Shown: piece by piece, positions 33,907 through 43,278 of the stretch
How the letters are laid out: every line of letters begins with the position of its first letter
Numbering within the stretch: the first letter of the stretch is position 1
NCBI RefSeq assembly: GCF_037911135.1
Contig: NZ_JBBLYU010000002.1
Location: 124,001 to 188,000, forward strand
Origin: Phaeobacter sp. A36a-5a
GTDB lineage: Bacteria; Pseudomonadota; Alphaproteobacteria; Rhodobacterales; Rhodobacteraceae
DNA: 64,000 nt
Reading direction: 5' to 3'
Made by a program: the position numbers and the translations under genes
The notes under the pieces: model-generated
Told to the model about the DNA's origin: nothing
Databases searched by the model: none
What the model saw: the letters and a program-made list of their open reading frames with translations, nothing else

Positions 33907-36900
33907 TCAATGAAAGTCCCGGCTTGGAAAGAGCCTCTTGGCTTGATCCCTTGGATGCATTGCGCGGGCTGGATAGCGGGTGCGTTTCGGGGTGTCGTCC
34001 GCACGTGGCCCCTCGGATTGAATTGCACTGTCTAGCGGGTGGCCTAGCTCCGATAGCCTCGCAGATTCGTCCTCGATATTCTGGGCGATGACATGCACCA
34101 CAGCACCTTCTCGTTGAAGGTAGCCTGTTACGCGCAACAATCTCCCCCCCATGACAGTGCGGCGAAAACGTTCGTATATCCTGTTCCAAACCACCACATT
34201 GCAAACGCCGGTCTCATCCTCAAGGGTCAGAAATATCACGCCTGAAGCGGTGCCCGGTCGTTGCCTCGTAATGACCAGGCCGCATACGCAGACTGGCTGT
34301 AATGGCGCGGTTATCAGCTGGTCGTGGCAGATCAGGCCGGGTAGAGCCGGACGCAGAAGTTCCATCGGATGCGCGCGTAAGCTCAGGCGCATTGAGACAT
34401 AGTCTTCGACGACTTCTTCCCCCAGATGCATCCGCGGCAGCATGACGTCCGGCTCGGTGATGGCTTCTCCGTCGAACTGATCGTTGAACAGCGGAAGCTG
34501 TGCAGGAGTTCGGATTGATTTTACTTGCCAGAGCGCCTCTCGGCGCGGGACACCCATAGACGAGAAGGCATCCGCCTCAGCCAGACGCTCCAGGGCTGCA
34601 GGGGCAAGCCCCGCGCGCAGCCAGAGGTGCTCAGGATCTATATACCCGTTTCCGCGCGCAGCAATGATCCAGCCTGCGTCGTCTTCCTTGAAACCTTTGA
34701 TCTGACGAAACCCTAGACGCAGGGCCAATGTTCCATCCGGGCGGCGTTCAAGCGTGTTGTCCCATTCGGAGCAGTTTACACAGATCGGCCGGACTTCGAT
34801 ACCATGATCACGTAGATCCCGGATGATCTGTGCTGGAGCATAAAAGCCCATCGGCTGAGAATTGAGCAAGGCACAGGCAAAAATTGCCGGGTGGTGACAT
34901 TTCAGCCAAGCTGAGACATAGGCCAGCATGGCAAAGGCTGCAGCGTGGCTTTCGGGAAATCCATAGTCCGCAAAGCCTTCTATCTGTCCGAAGCACCGTT
35001 CGGCAATGTCTTGGCTATAGCCGTTCCTCAGCATTCCAGCGATGAATTTGTCGCGATACTTTCCAATTGTTCCCATGCGCCTAAAGGAGGCAAGAGAACG
35101 GCGCAGGTGGTCAGCTTCTTCTGCAGAAAAACCCGCACCGACAACAGCGATCTGCAAAGCCTGCTCCTGAAACAGAGGCACGCCCATTGTGCGCTTGGTT
35201 ACCTGTTCCAGAGCAGGTCCGAAGGGATCCGGGTTTTCCAAACCGTTTCGCCTGCGAATATAAGGTTTCACCATATCTCCCTGTATCGGACCCGGGCGGA
35301 CGATCGCGACTTCGATAACCAGATCGTAGAATTTGCGGGGCCGCATCCGGGGCAGGAAATTCATCTGTGCCCGGCTTTCTACCTGAAAGACCCCCACCGC
35401 ATCTGCGGCACAGAGCATATCGTAGGTCGCCTCATCTTTTTGGGGTACGGTTGCGATGCTGTGCGTTATGTTCTCGTGTTGCTGCATCAAGGCAAAGGCT
35501 TTTTTAATGCAGGTGAGCATACCCAATCCCAGCACATCTACTTTCAGAATGCGCAGGGCATCAATATCATCCTTGTCCCAGCAGATGACGGTACGATCTT
35601 CCATTGCGGCATTCTCAATCGGGGCAAGTTCGTCCAGCCGTCCACTGGTGATGACAAACCCGCCCACATGTTGAGAAAGATGACGTGGAAAGCCGATGAT
35701 CTCGCCGATCCGTTGTATCGTCTGCATCAGGCGGCGGTCTTCTAGATTGAGCCCAAGTTCACGAATGCGATCCAGATCCACATTGCCATTGCTCATGCCC
35801 CAGATCTGTCCGGACAGGCCTGCAGTTACATCCTGGCTGAGGCCCATAACCTTGCCGACCTCGCGAATGGCAGCGCGCGTGCGAAAGTGGATGACGGTTG
35901 CGCAAAGTCCAGCACGATGGCGACCGTATTTCTGGTAAATCCACTGGATGATTTCTTCACGCCGTTCGTGTTCGAAATCAACGTCGATATCCGGTGGCTC
36001 TCCCCGATGCTTTGACACGAAACGCTCAAAAACCATCGCAATCATATCGGGGCTGACATCCGTAATGCCCAAGAGATAGCAAAGGATTGAATTGGCAGCA
36101 GACCCGCGTCCCTGGCAGAGGATCCCCTTGGATTTGGCAAATTGCACGATGTCATGAACGGTCAGAAAATAGGCTGAAAACTCCAGTTCTTTGACAACAG
36201 AAAGCTCTTTCTCCATCAGCTGAATTGCCCTGTCCGGAGGACCATCTGGGTAGCGACGTTTCAAGCCTTCCTGAACCAGGCGTTCCAAACGGGCCTGTGC
36301 TGTTTCACCGTCCGCCTCTTCATGTGGGTATTCATAGGAGAGTTCACCCAGATCAAAATTACATCTATTGGCAATCTCCAACGTGCGGCGGAGCGCTGCA
36401 GGGTGATCACGAAATATACGTGCCATATCGGCGCCCGCTTTGAGCCGACGTTCTCCATTTGGCAAGGCGCGGGTGCCGATCTCATCGATGGTGATATTCT
36501 CGCGCATGCAGGTCAAAACATCAGCAAGCTGCCTGCGATTGGCACGGTGCATCAGGACATCTCCGATCGCCACCATTGGAGCGCATGTTTTTTGCGCTGT
36601 CTGGGCGCAGGCCGCGAGATAAGCCTGATCGCTTCCATCATAGCGCGGCGCGGCCCCCAAGAAGACATGGTGCGGAAACTGCCGCCCCATTCGTTGAATA
36701 TCCAGGACAGCATCGTTCAATGATCCCTTTGGCAAGGCGATCAGGATCATGGCCTGGCAGGCATTGATGACGTCTTCAGTGTAGAGAATACATTTACCTT
36801 TTTCCGCACGCCGTTTCCCGAGGGTGAGCAATCTTGCCAACTTACTATAGGCGGTTCGGTTGCATGGTAGGGCCAGCCAATCCACTGCGCTGTCCTGCAA

Positions 36901-37290
36901 GATGAGACGGCATCCGACAATCAACTTGGGAAGGACCGGTGCTATCGGCTTGGGAATGGCAGATGCGTGGCCTACCTCTTGCCGAGAGGAGGAATCGATC
37001 CGCTGGTGGGACCGGATTTTCAAGGCATCCTGTGTTTCCCGTGTCAGCTCCTTTAGCGCACTCCAGGCCCGGACAACCCCCGCAAGCGAGTTGTGATCTG
37101 TTATTGCCAGCGCTGACAGTCCCAATTCGGCAGCTCGCGCAACCAGTTCTTCGGGATGGGAGGCCCCGGTCAGGAAGGTGAAATTTGTGGTGACACACAG
37201 TTCGGCATAATCTTGCTTTTGCAGTCGTCGATCCGGCAGATCTTTCTGAAACACCTCAACCTGCCGATGCTTGTGGTTGACCTCAATCAT
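33907..37290 (-). CDS. dnaE2: error-prone DNA polymerase DnaE2 (ImuC)
   Basis: 1127 residues from the ATG at 37290, which overlaps the imuB stop as ATGA. Domains in order: PHP (YAELCVTTNFTFLTGASHPEELV, ALAITDHNSLAGVV), polymerase core (GRGSAANSILCYLLGITDVSP, with acidic residues in PPDIDVDFEHERREE), helix-hairpin region, and C-terminal OB domain. The protein ends FPSRDFH, the usual DnaE2 terminus, so it is complete. With ImuA and ImuB it forms the mutasome that makes damage-induced mutations in bacteria lacking PolV. Known systems are LexA-controlled; I found no clear GTTC-N7-GTTC box upstream of imuA. Confidence 0.96.
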   Translation of the reverse strand: MIEVNHKHRQVEVFQKDLPDRRLQKQDYAELCVTTNFTFLTGASHPEELVARAAELGLSALAITDHNSLAGVVRAWSALKELTRETQDALKIRSHQRIDSSSRQEVGHASAIPKPIAPVLPKLIVGCRLILQDSAVDWLALPCNRTAYSKLARLLTLGKRRAEKGKCILYTEDVINACQAMILIALPKGSLNDAVLDIQRMGRQFPHHVFLGAAPRYDGSDQAYLAACAQTAQKTCAPMVAIGDVLMHRANRRQLADVLTCMRENITIDEIGTRALPNGERRLKAGADMARIFRDHPAALRRTLEIANRCNFDLGELSYEYPHEEADGETAQARLERLVQEGLKRRYPDGPPDRAIQLMEKELSVVKELEFSAYFLTVHDIVQFAKSKGILCQGRGSAANSILCYLLGITDVSPDMIAMVFERFVSKHRGEPPDIDVDFEHERREEIIQWIYQKYGRHRAGLCATVIHFRTRAAIREVGKVMGLSQDVTAGLSGQIWGMSNGNVDLDRIRELGLNLEDRRLMQTIQRIGEIIGFPRHLSQHVGGFVITSGRLDELAPIENAAMEDRTVICWDKDDIDALRILKVDVLGLGMLTCIKKAFALMQQHENITHSIATVPQKDEATYDMLCAADAVGVFQVESRAQMNFLPRMRPRKFYDLVIEVAIVRPGPIQGDMVKPYIRRRNGLENPDPFGPALEQVTKRTMGVPLFQEQALQIAVVGAGFSAEEADHLRRSLASFRRMGTIGKYRDKFIAGMLRNGYSQDIAERCFGQIEGFADYGFPESHAAAFAMLAYVSAWLKCHHPAIFACALLNSQPMGFYAPAQIIRDLRDHGIEVRPICVNCSEWDNTLERRPDGTLALRLGFRQIKGFKEDDAGWIIAARGNGYIDPEHLWLRAGLAPAALERLAEADAFSSMGVPRREALWQVKSIRTPAQLPLFNDQFDGEAITEPDVMLPRMHLGEEVVEDYVSMRLSLRAHPMELLRPALPGLICHDQLITAPLQPVCVCGLVITRQRPGTASGVIFLTLEDETGVCNVVVWNRIYERFRRTVMGGRLLRVTGYLQREGAVVHVIAQNIEDESARLSELGHPLDSAIQSEGPRADDTPKRTRYPARAMHPRDQAKRLFPSRDFH

Positions 37291-38765
37291 GCGAATTCCC
37301 CCTGCACGTACCAGCCGGGGTTTTGAGGCGTATAAAACAGCCAGAGCCGTCGCCCCTGCGTGGTTTCCACCCGCCAATAATCACGCAAGCCAGAACGCCA
37401 GTTGTCGTCATCAAACCACCATTCGGGGGTGATGCGCTCCGGTCCGGTGGCCCTGCCTGTGGTCAATGACATGCGTCGCCAGCGGAAATGGGTCGGCGGA
37501 TAAGATCCGCCCCCTGCAATTGGTTCTGGGTGAAACAGGCAGAGTGGGCGTGGGTTCCTGCAAACCCAACCGCTGGCAGCGGTTGAATAGGCCGCAGGTG
37601 ATGTAATGAAGCTACGTTCCGGAATATGGCTGTCGGCGGGAAGAAAACGCTGAATGTTTTCAAGACCGATCCGTGTCCCGAGCCGCGTAATCAGATCGTC
37701 CAGCCGGTCGTCGCTGTCAGTGGCAACGTGAGTCATCTGCTGCGCGGGCAGAGCCTCGGTCTGTGTCGCTTCGAGACGCAGCTGATCTATGCCAAAGCCA
37801 GCGTCAATTTCAGACAGTCCCTTTTCGAACAGGGGGAGAATCCGGAGTGGATCGCGCAAGGGGCGGGCCAGACGCAATTCCACTTCTTGGTGTCCCTGAT
37901 CCACTCGCCGCAGTGTTACGACAAACACACGGGCGCCCATCTCATGGGTTTTCAAGGTTGCACAGAGTCGTGTCAGCAGTCTTTTCGTGCCAGCCATGAC
38001 ATCATCTATCAGGCCGATAGGCTCTGGCAATGTCATGCGGACACCGTAATGGGGCGGCGCGGCCAAAGGTGTGATTTCTTCAACTTGCTGCCCTAAGGCC
38101 TGATCCAGCCTCATCACTACGTTTGGTCCAAAACGGCGTGTCAGCGGGGCACGGGGCGTTGTCGCAAGATCCCCGATTTTGCGCAGCCCCAATCTGATCA
38201 GAGCGGTTGTTGTCTTCACATCCAGCCGCAGAGCGGCAACGGGAAGGTCCTTAAGAGCTGGCAACATAGCCCCTGGTGCAGCCTGTCCCTCGCCGAAATG
38301 TGCCAGCGCCCAGGCTGCTCCGCGTGTGTCGGCCAGTCCGATCTGTGCCGATAGGCCCGCCCGTGTCAGACCTGTGCGGATATCACTCAACATATTGTCC
38401 TCTCCTCCAAAAAGGTGAGAAGAGCCACTGATATCAAGAACCAGGCCGTCCCGGCCTTCTAACCCTACCCAAGGGCAATACCGGGTGGCCCATCGGCGCA
38501 GGGTCAGCAAGAATTGCTGATCCCGGTAGAGATCCGCAGGGGCTGTTTGTAGTTTTGGACAAAATGCGCGGGCGTCTGAGTGGGACATACCCTGGTGCAA
38601 GCCTTGCTGCGCGGCTTCCGTATTGAGGCAATACAGCCGATTTGCATTGCTGTGTTTGATGGTCAGCGCAAAAGGGCCGGACAGCGGGTACTGCCGAAGA
38701 AACCGGTCACTCGCTAACCGGTGAAACCATATCGACACGACGCGACGTGCGATTCCATCGAACAT
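37287..38765 (-). CDS. imuB: ImuB, Y-family polymerase-like mutasome protein
   Basis: 492 residues from the ATG at 38765 (MFDGIARRVVSIWFHRLASD); the longer frame from 39038 lies wholly inside imuA. The Y-family fold is recognisable: GLVLDISGSSHLFGGEDNM, GLADTRGAAWALAHFG, the helix-hairpin-helix IRLGLRKIGDLATTPR, and the little finger. ImuB proteins lack polymerase acidic residues and act as hubs binding the beta clamp, ImuA and DnaE2. The C-terminal extension past the little finger is typical. It overlaps imuA by 59 bases and dnaE2 by 4, so the three are co-translated. Confidence 0.9.
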   Translation of the reverse strand: MFDGIARRVVSIWFHRLASDRFLRQYPLSGPFALTIKHSNANRLYCLNTEAAQQGLHQGMSHSDARAFCPKLQTAPADLYRDQQFLLTLRRWATRYCPWVGLEGRDGLVLDISGSSHLFGGEDNMLSDIRTGLTRAGLSAQIGLADTRGAAWALAHFGEGQAAPGAMLPALKDLPVAALRLDVKTTTALIRLGLRKIGDLATTPRAPLTRRFGPNVVMRLDQALGQQVEEITPLAAPPHYGVRMTLPEPIGLIDDVMAGTKRLLTRLCATLKTHEMGARVFVVTLRRVDQGHQEVELRLARPLRDPLRILPLFEKGLSEIDAGFGIDQLRLEATQTEALPAQQMTHVATDSDDRLDDLITRLGTRIGLENIQRFLPADSHIPERSFITSPAAYSTAASGWVCRNPRPLCLFHPEPIAGGGSYPPTHFRWRRMSLTTGRATGPERITPEWWFDDDNWRSGLRDYWRVETTQGRRLWLFYTPQNPGWYVQGEFA

Positions 38766-39261
38766 GCCAAGATCCAACCGTTCCCGATTTGTTCTTAATA
38801 AGACTCCAGTGAAAATGAGTCGAGTCCTGTGCATGAAATAGAGGTCGACAGCGCCAGCGGCTTTCGGCGGCATTGCTGCCCATCCCTTCAGGGATAAGGC
38901 AAAGCCCGGTGCTGTTTCCTGTCTTCGCCGCGAGTTGCAGACGCCGCCCGGCAGTAAGGCTGAGAGGTTTGCTGATGTCGATCGCGACCAATGCGACAGC
39001 GCGCTCCCGCAACGCCTCCTCGGCACTGGCAAGCCCATCGGTCTGATGCGTCACATTTGCAACCAGCATCTGAGAGGGATCTGCAAATTCACCTAGCCCC
39101 ATAGGGTTGATATATTCTGGACGGTGGCTTTCACGTATCCAAAGCGTGGGTCCGCAGGTCTGGGCCATCAAAGCTGCAAGAAACCCAAAACTGCCAGGAC
39201 CGCAGACTTCATGTACGCGTCCGCGCTTGAGTGGAAAATATGGGAGCGTTGAAGTGGTCAT
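38707..39261 (-). CDS. imuA: ImuA-like mutasome protein, short form
   Basis: 184 residues from the ATG at 39261 (MTTSTLPYFPLKRGRVHEVCGPGS); another ATG at 39327 is possible. It has the RecA/SulA-like ImuA pattern with RVHEVCGPGSFGFLAALMAQ, although the P-loop is degenerate, and ALVAIDISKPLSLTAGRRLQLAAKTGN. Classical ImuA proteins are about 230-260 residues, so this is a shortened version. Position at the head of imuA-imuB-dnaE2 supports the call. The upstream gap of about 170 bases should hold the operon promoter. Confidence 0.85.
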   Translation of the reverse strand: MTTSTLPYFPLKRGRVHEVCGPGSFGFLAALMAQTCGPTLWIRESHRPEYINPMGLGEFADPSQMLVANVTHQTDGLASAEEALRERAVALVAIDISKPLSLTAGRRLQLAAKTGNSTGLCLIPEGMGSNAAESRWRCRPLFHAQDSTHFHWSLIKNKSGTVGSWHVRWNRTSRRVDMVSPVSE

Positions 39262-39433
39262 GATCGATTTATACCGTGTCACATCGCCCTGCAAAAGTGG
39301 CTGCCCTGACAACAGCACAGACCGCACGACAAACCAGTCGAGGGCAAAGCGCCAATTCTGACGGACATGTTTGGTGAAAGGAGCGTGATCCTGAATCGGG
39401 TTAATATTCGGCCAAATCCCCGAAAATGCCTAT

Positions 39434-40984
39434 TTAGAGACTGTTCAGAACCTTTCTTGCACTGCTGAGATAGGCCTCCTGTTTGTCTGAAGACATTCTG
39501 TCCCAGGTCCGATAGGGCTGCATCAAACGCGGGTTTCTTGACAGTTTTTCACGGTTTCGGATCAGAAAATCCCAGTACAGCGGTGTAAACGGGCAAGCCT
39601 TGGGCCCTGTTTTTTGTTTCACGTCATAGGCGCAATTCGCACAGTAATCCGACATTTTGTTGATGTAATTTCCACTGGCGGCATAGGGCTTGGACCCTAG
39701 GAAACCGCCATCTGCAAACTGTCTCATGCCGATGACATTTGGCGCTTCAACCCATTCATAGGCATCTGCGTAGACCGCCAGATACCATTCGTGGACCTGG
39801 TGCGGGTCCACTCCAGCCAGCATGGCGAAATTGCCGGTGACCATCAGCCGCTGAATATGATGTGCATAGGCCTCGTCACGGGTCTGACTGATGGCTGCGG
39901 CCATACAGGCCATGTCGGTTCGGCCACTCCAGTAGAACTCTGGCAGGTCCCGTGTTGCCCCCAGGAAATTCATTGAGGTGTAGCCCGGCATGTTCAGCCA
40001 GTAGATACCGCGCATATACTCGCGCCAGCCGATAATCTGACGAATAAACCCTTCGACCGCATTGAGAGGAGCGCGCCCCTCATAATAGGCACGTTCGGCG
40101 CGGAGGCAGACTTCTAAAGGGCCAAGCAGGCCAATATTGATGTATTGCGCCAGAACGGAGTGGTAGAGAAACGGCTCTCCTGTCAGCATGGCATCCTGAT
40201 AATCGCCAAATAGTGGCAGCGCCTCATCTACAAAATGATCTAGCGCCGCCAGGGCTTCCTTGCGGGTGACTGCGAACCAGAAGGGGGTTAGCTGTCCGAA
40301 ATTGCTGGAAAACCGCTGCTCCACCAGCGCGAGTACGCCTTGCGTGATTTTGTCCGGATCGGTGTGAACAGGCTTGGGCATGAACATGTCGTTCTGGGCC
40401 GGTTTGCGGTTCTCAGAATCATAGTTCCATTTGCCACCCTCAGGGTCATCACCCTGCATCAATAAGCCGGTTTTGCGACGCATTTCGCGATAGAAATACT
40501 CCATGCGGAGTTGTTTGCGCCCCTCCACCCAGTTGCGGAACATCTCATGACTGGCGAGAAAGCGGCTGTCCTCAAGCATGGTCAGCTTTGCCGGTCCAGA
40601 CCAGTTGGTCAGCGCCTCTTTGAGGCGATATTCTCCCGGCTCGGTGATGAGAACCTCTGTTGCCGGGGTCTGCTCCAACGCACGCTCCAGCTCGCCAATC
40701 AAGCTGCCTGAATTGTCGGGGTCCTCAAGTCGTATGTACCGCAGGGCCCAACCGTCGGCGGACAGCTCATCCGCGAAGTGCCGCATGGCGGAAAAGACAA
40801 AGGCGAGTTTCTTTTTGTGGTGCGGGACATAACTGGCTTCCTCCGTAACTTCAGCCATCAGGAGGCGGTCTTTCTGTCGGTCACCCTGCTGCAGAGACGA
40901 AAGATCATGCGACAGCTGATCACCCAGGATCAGAATAATCCTGCCGCGGTCATTGCTGTCCTGAGGTGTCACATTATTGGTCAT
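39434..40984 (-). CDS. iron-sulfur cryptochrome/photolyase (FeS-BCP, PhrB type)
   Basis: 516 residues from the ATG at 40984 (GGAGTACCGGGAC upstream). The N-terminal antenna domain begins ILILGDQLSHDLSSLQQGD, typical of deoxyribodipyrimidine photolyase-related proteins. The C-terminal FAD domain includes GFIRQIIGWREYMRGIYW and the iron-sulfur cysteines Cys448, Cys451 and Cys464 in CANCAYDVKQKTGPKAC, plus another expected earlier. Such enzymes repair (6-4) photoproducts or act as blue-light receptors, using FAD and a lumazine. It lies upstream of, and codirectional with, the mutasome operon. Confidence 0.92.
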   Translation of the reverse strand: MTNNVTPQDSNDRGRIILILGDQLSHDLSSLQQGDRQKDRLLMAEVTEEASYVPHHKKKLAFVFSAMRHFADELSADGWALRYIRLEDPDNSGSLIGELERALEQTPATEVLITEPGEYRLKEALTNWSGPAKLTMLEDSRFLASHEMFRNWVEGRKQLRMEYFYREMRRKTGLLMQGDDPEGGKWNYDSENRKPAQNDMFMPKPVHTDPDKITQGVLALVEQRFSSNFGQLTPFWFAVTRKEALAALDHFVDEALPLFGDYQDAMLTGEPFLYHSVLAQYINIGLLGPLEVCLRAERAYYEGRAPLNAVEGFIRQIIGWREYMRGIYWLNMPGYTSMNFLGATRDLPEFYWSGRTDMACMAAAISQTRDEAYAHHIQRLMVTGNFAMLAGVDPHQVHEWYLAVYADAYEWVEAPNVIGMRQFADGGFLGSKPYAASGNYINKMSDYCANCAYDVKQKTGPKACPFTPLYWDFLIRNREKLSRNPRLMQPYRTWDRMSSDKQEAYLSSARKVLNSL

Positions 40985-41130
40985 GTCCCGGTACTCCGCT
41001 GGTCTGGCAGCAGATAGCGTGACCGTGAAAGCTGGCAATGGGGAAAGCTGGCAACGGCAGGGTGGTCCCGCGCAGAAAGGCGCGACAGATAAGCCAATAT
41101 TAGAGACTGATCTATGTCATTTTCAAAGCG

Positions 41131-42486
41131 TCAGGAGGCCTGGCTGTAGCGGACACCCTCCGGTTTATGCGCGTCGAATGCGCTGGCGATGATCCGGGTC
41201 AGCGCGCGCCCTTCGGGTTTGATACGGAGGGCGTCGTCCGCCCAGGTCACCAGTTCACCGTAGGTCGCGGTGACCTCCTCCAGATCCGCAGTCAGCTGCT
41301 GGCATATGGGCCCGTACCGCTGGCGCAGTTCCGTGAGATCCAGCAGGAAATCACACATCAGCATTTCAATCGCCCGAGCCCGCACCTTGTCGATCTGGGT
41401 AAGTTGATGGCCGCGTGCGCCGGCAAGCTCGCCGGCTTCAATCCTCTGAACATAGGCGGCCGTAGCAGCTGCATTCTGCACATAGCCGCCTTCAAAGCGC
41501 GAGATCGAAGAAGCGCCAACACCGATCAGCGTCGGGCAGCGGTCATCCGTATAACCCTGGAAGTTTCGCCGCAAGCCGCCATTTTCGCTGGCCAGGTTCA
41601 AACGGTCCTGAGGGCGCGCAAAATGATCTATGCCGATGTTGGCAAATCCGGCAGATCGAAATGCCTCTGCGGCCAGCTCAGCCAGATGGTAGCGGGCTTC
41701 ATCGCCTGGCAGCGCGGTATCATCAATCAGCTTCTGCCGTTTTGCCACCCATGGGACATGGGCATAACCAAACAGGGCGACACGATCTGGCGCCAGTGTC
41801 AGCACCTTGTCAACCGTATCCGCGATGCGTGTCGCGTCCTGATGGGGCAATCCATAGACGAGATCGGTATTCAGAGATCGAATGCCAGCCGCGCGCAGCT
41901 CAGCGACACAGGCGGCAGTGACGTCATAGGGCTGGATACGACCGATTGCTGCCTGCACCTCGGGATCAAAATCCTGAATGCCGATGCTGGCGCGGTTCAT
42001 GCCTTCCTCTGCCAGAGCCGCAATCTTGTCGCCGTCTACCATTGTCGGGTCGATCTCGACTGAAAACTCGCAATCATCTGTCGGTGGTATGGCAGATTTC
42101 ACCGCTTGCGCCAGCCGGTGTATCAGCGCTGGCGGCAGAATGGTCGGAGTGCCGCCTCCCCAATGCAGGCGGCCCATCTGCAACCCTTTGGGAAGTCGCT
42201 CGGCGAGAAGGGACAGTTCTTTTTCGACGGTGGCGATATAGCTTTCGACCGGGCTGAGTGTCTGAGTGCCCTGGGTTCGGCACGCACAAAACCAGCACAA
42301 GCGTTCGCAAAAGGGCACGTGTATATAGACTGACACAGGTTCCGCCGGGTCCAGCGCCGACAGTGCATGGCTCTGAAAAGCGCTATCGACGGCTGCGCTG
42401 AATACCGGCGCTGTGGGGTAGGAGGTATAGCGGGGAACGCGGTTGTCAAAAAGTCCCAGCTCGCGAAGGCGATCAATCTGTTTCAT
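41131..42486 (-). CDS. hemN: oxygen-independent coproporphyrinogen III oxidase
   Basis: 451 residues, the full length of true HemN. The radical-SAM cluster cysteines are Cys60, Cys64 and Cys67 in HVPFCERLCWFCACR. The next blocks, LHWGGGTPTILPP, VEIDPTMVDGDKIAAL, GMNRASIGIQDFDPEVQAAIGR and NTDLVYGLPHQD, are typical. HemN decarboxylates coproporphyrinogen III to protoporphyrinogen IX for heme and bacteriochlorophyll when oxygen is low. An FNR-like box lies directly upstream. The gene starts 52 bases after the NnrU gene and may also be read from its promoter. Confidence 0.95.
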   Translation of the reverse strand: MKQIDRLRELGLFDNRVPRYTSYPTAPVFSAAVDSAFQSHALSALDPAEPVSVYIHVPFCERLCWFCACRTQGTQTLSPVESYIATVEKELSLLAERLPKGLQMGRLHWGGGTPTILPPALIHRLAQAVKSAIPPTDDCEFSVEIDPTMVDGDKIAALAEEGMNRASIGIQDFDPEVQAAIGRIQPYDVTAACVAELRAAGIRSLNTDLVYGLPHQDATRIADTVDKVLTLAPDRVALFGYAHVPWVAKRQKLIDDTALPGDEARYHLAELAAEAFRSAGFANIGIDHFARPQDRLNLASENGGLRRNFQGYTDDRCPTLIGVGASSISRFEGGYVQNAAATAAYVQRIEAGELAGARGHQLTQIDKVRARAIEMLMCDFLLDLTELRQRYGPICQQLTADLEEVTATYGELVTWADDALRIKPEGRALTRIIASAFDAHKPEGVRYSQAS

Positions 42487-42521
42487 ATTGCCAGATATGA
42501 CCGATTTCTGAATGCAGAACT

Positions 42522-42535
42522 TTGCGCGAAATCAA
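42522..42535 (-). promoter_or_regulatory. FNR/FnrL-like box before hemN
   Basis: TTGCG-CGAA-ATCAA keeps the TTG and ATCAA halves and spacing of the FNR consensus TTGAT-N4-ATCAA and lies 36 bases before the hemN start. Control of hemN by FnrL is known in Rhodobacter. One half-site is imperfect. Confidence 0.5.
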
Positions 42536-42538
42536 ATT

Positions 42539-43234
42539 TTAGACTGGCAAGGGTGAAACGCCGATCACGCGCTCATGCAAATGTAACGCGGCCGCCCAGA
42601 GCAACAGGCCAAGAGCAGCCCGTATGGCCAGATCCCGCAGGTGCTGTTGCCGCCAGCCTGAGTTGAGGATCGGGCGTAGCGAGAACACGGCGGTAGTTGC
42701 GAAATAAGCCGCTGCGTCCGCACCAAGCGTTGCGCGTGCCTTAAGGTCAAAGAGCAGGATTGCAGCACCGGCCAGGAGAAAGGATCCACCAAACACAATC
42801 GCATGAGCCAAATCGCCGTTGGCCAGCAGATGTGATAGCGACCAGAGTGCCAGCGCCAAGAGGATCGGATGGCGGCTGAGCGCGGCGCGCCCGGGATCAT
42901 CCCGCGTCGGATCGGAACTGCGCCGTCCTCCAAGCGTAAAGGGGGTTTCCACGCCCAAACCGCAGCTTGTCAGCACAAAGACCAAGGGCATTGTCAGCAT
43001 CGGGGCCCATCGCAACCAATCAGATGGCGGCCAGAGTTCGACATAAGGCGCATCAGCCGCGGCTACGATGACCCAGCCGAACACTCCGAGTGACAAAAGC
43101 CCGTAGGCCGAGAAATAGGCGCGGCGACCAAGGGTTGCGATCAGTCGCCCGCGCAGATCTGCGAGGCGTGGCAGGAAATGGCTGACGATAAACACTGTCA
43201 TGGCAAGGGTGAAACCCGTCCAATCGGTTGACAT
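42539..43234 (-). CDS. NnrU family membrane protein
   Basis: 231 residues from the ATG at 43234 (GAGGGGATC upstream). It has about six membrane segments, with the family blocks TVFIVSHFLPRLADLRGRL, PMLTMPLVFVLTSCGLG and DDPGRAALSRHPILLALALWSLSHLLANGD. NnrU proteins occur with denitrification genes and relate to NnrU/isoprenoid-methylating enzymes such as phytoene-related NDR; function is unproven. It lies directly upstream of hemN on the same strand, which agrees with an oxygen- or nitric-oxide-related role. No denitrification reductases are present in this window. Confidence 0.85.
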   Translation of the reverse strand: MSTDWTGFTLAMTVFIVSHFLPRLADLRGRLIATLGRRAYFSAYGLLSLGVFGWVIVAAADAPYVELWPPSDWLRWAPMLTMPLVFVLTSCGLGVETPFTLGGRRSSDPTRDDPGRAALSRHPILLALALWSLSHLLANGDLAHAIVFGGSFLLAGAAILLFDLKARATLGADAAAYFATTAVFSLRPILNSGWRQQHLRDLAIRAALGLLLWAAALHLHERVIGVSPLPV

Positions 43235-43278
43235 CAATGATCCCCTCGTCTGGCAGGAGCGGTACCGCTGGATGCGGA

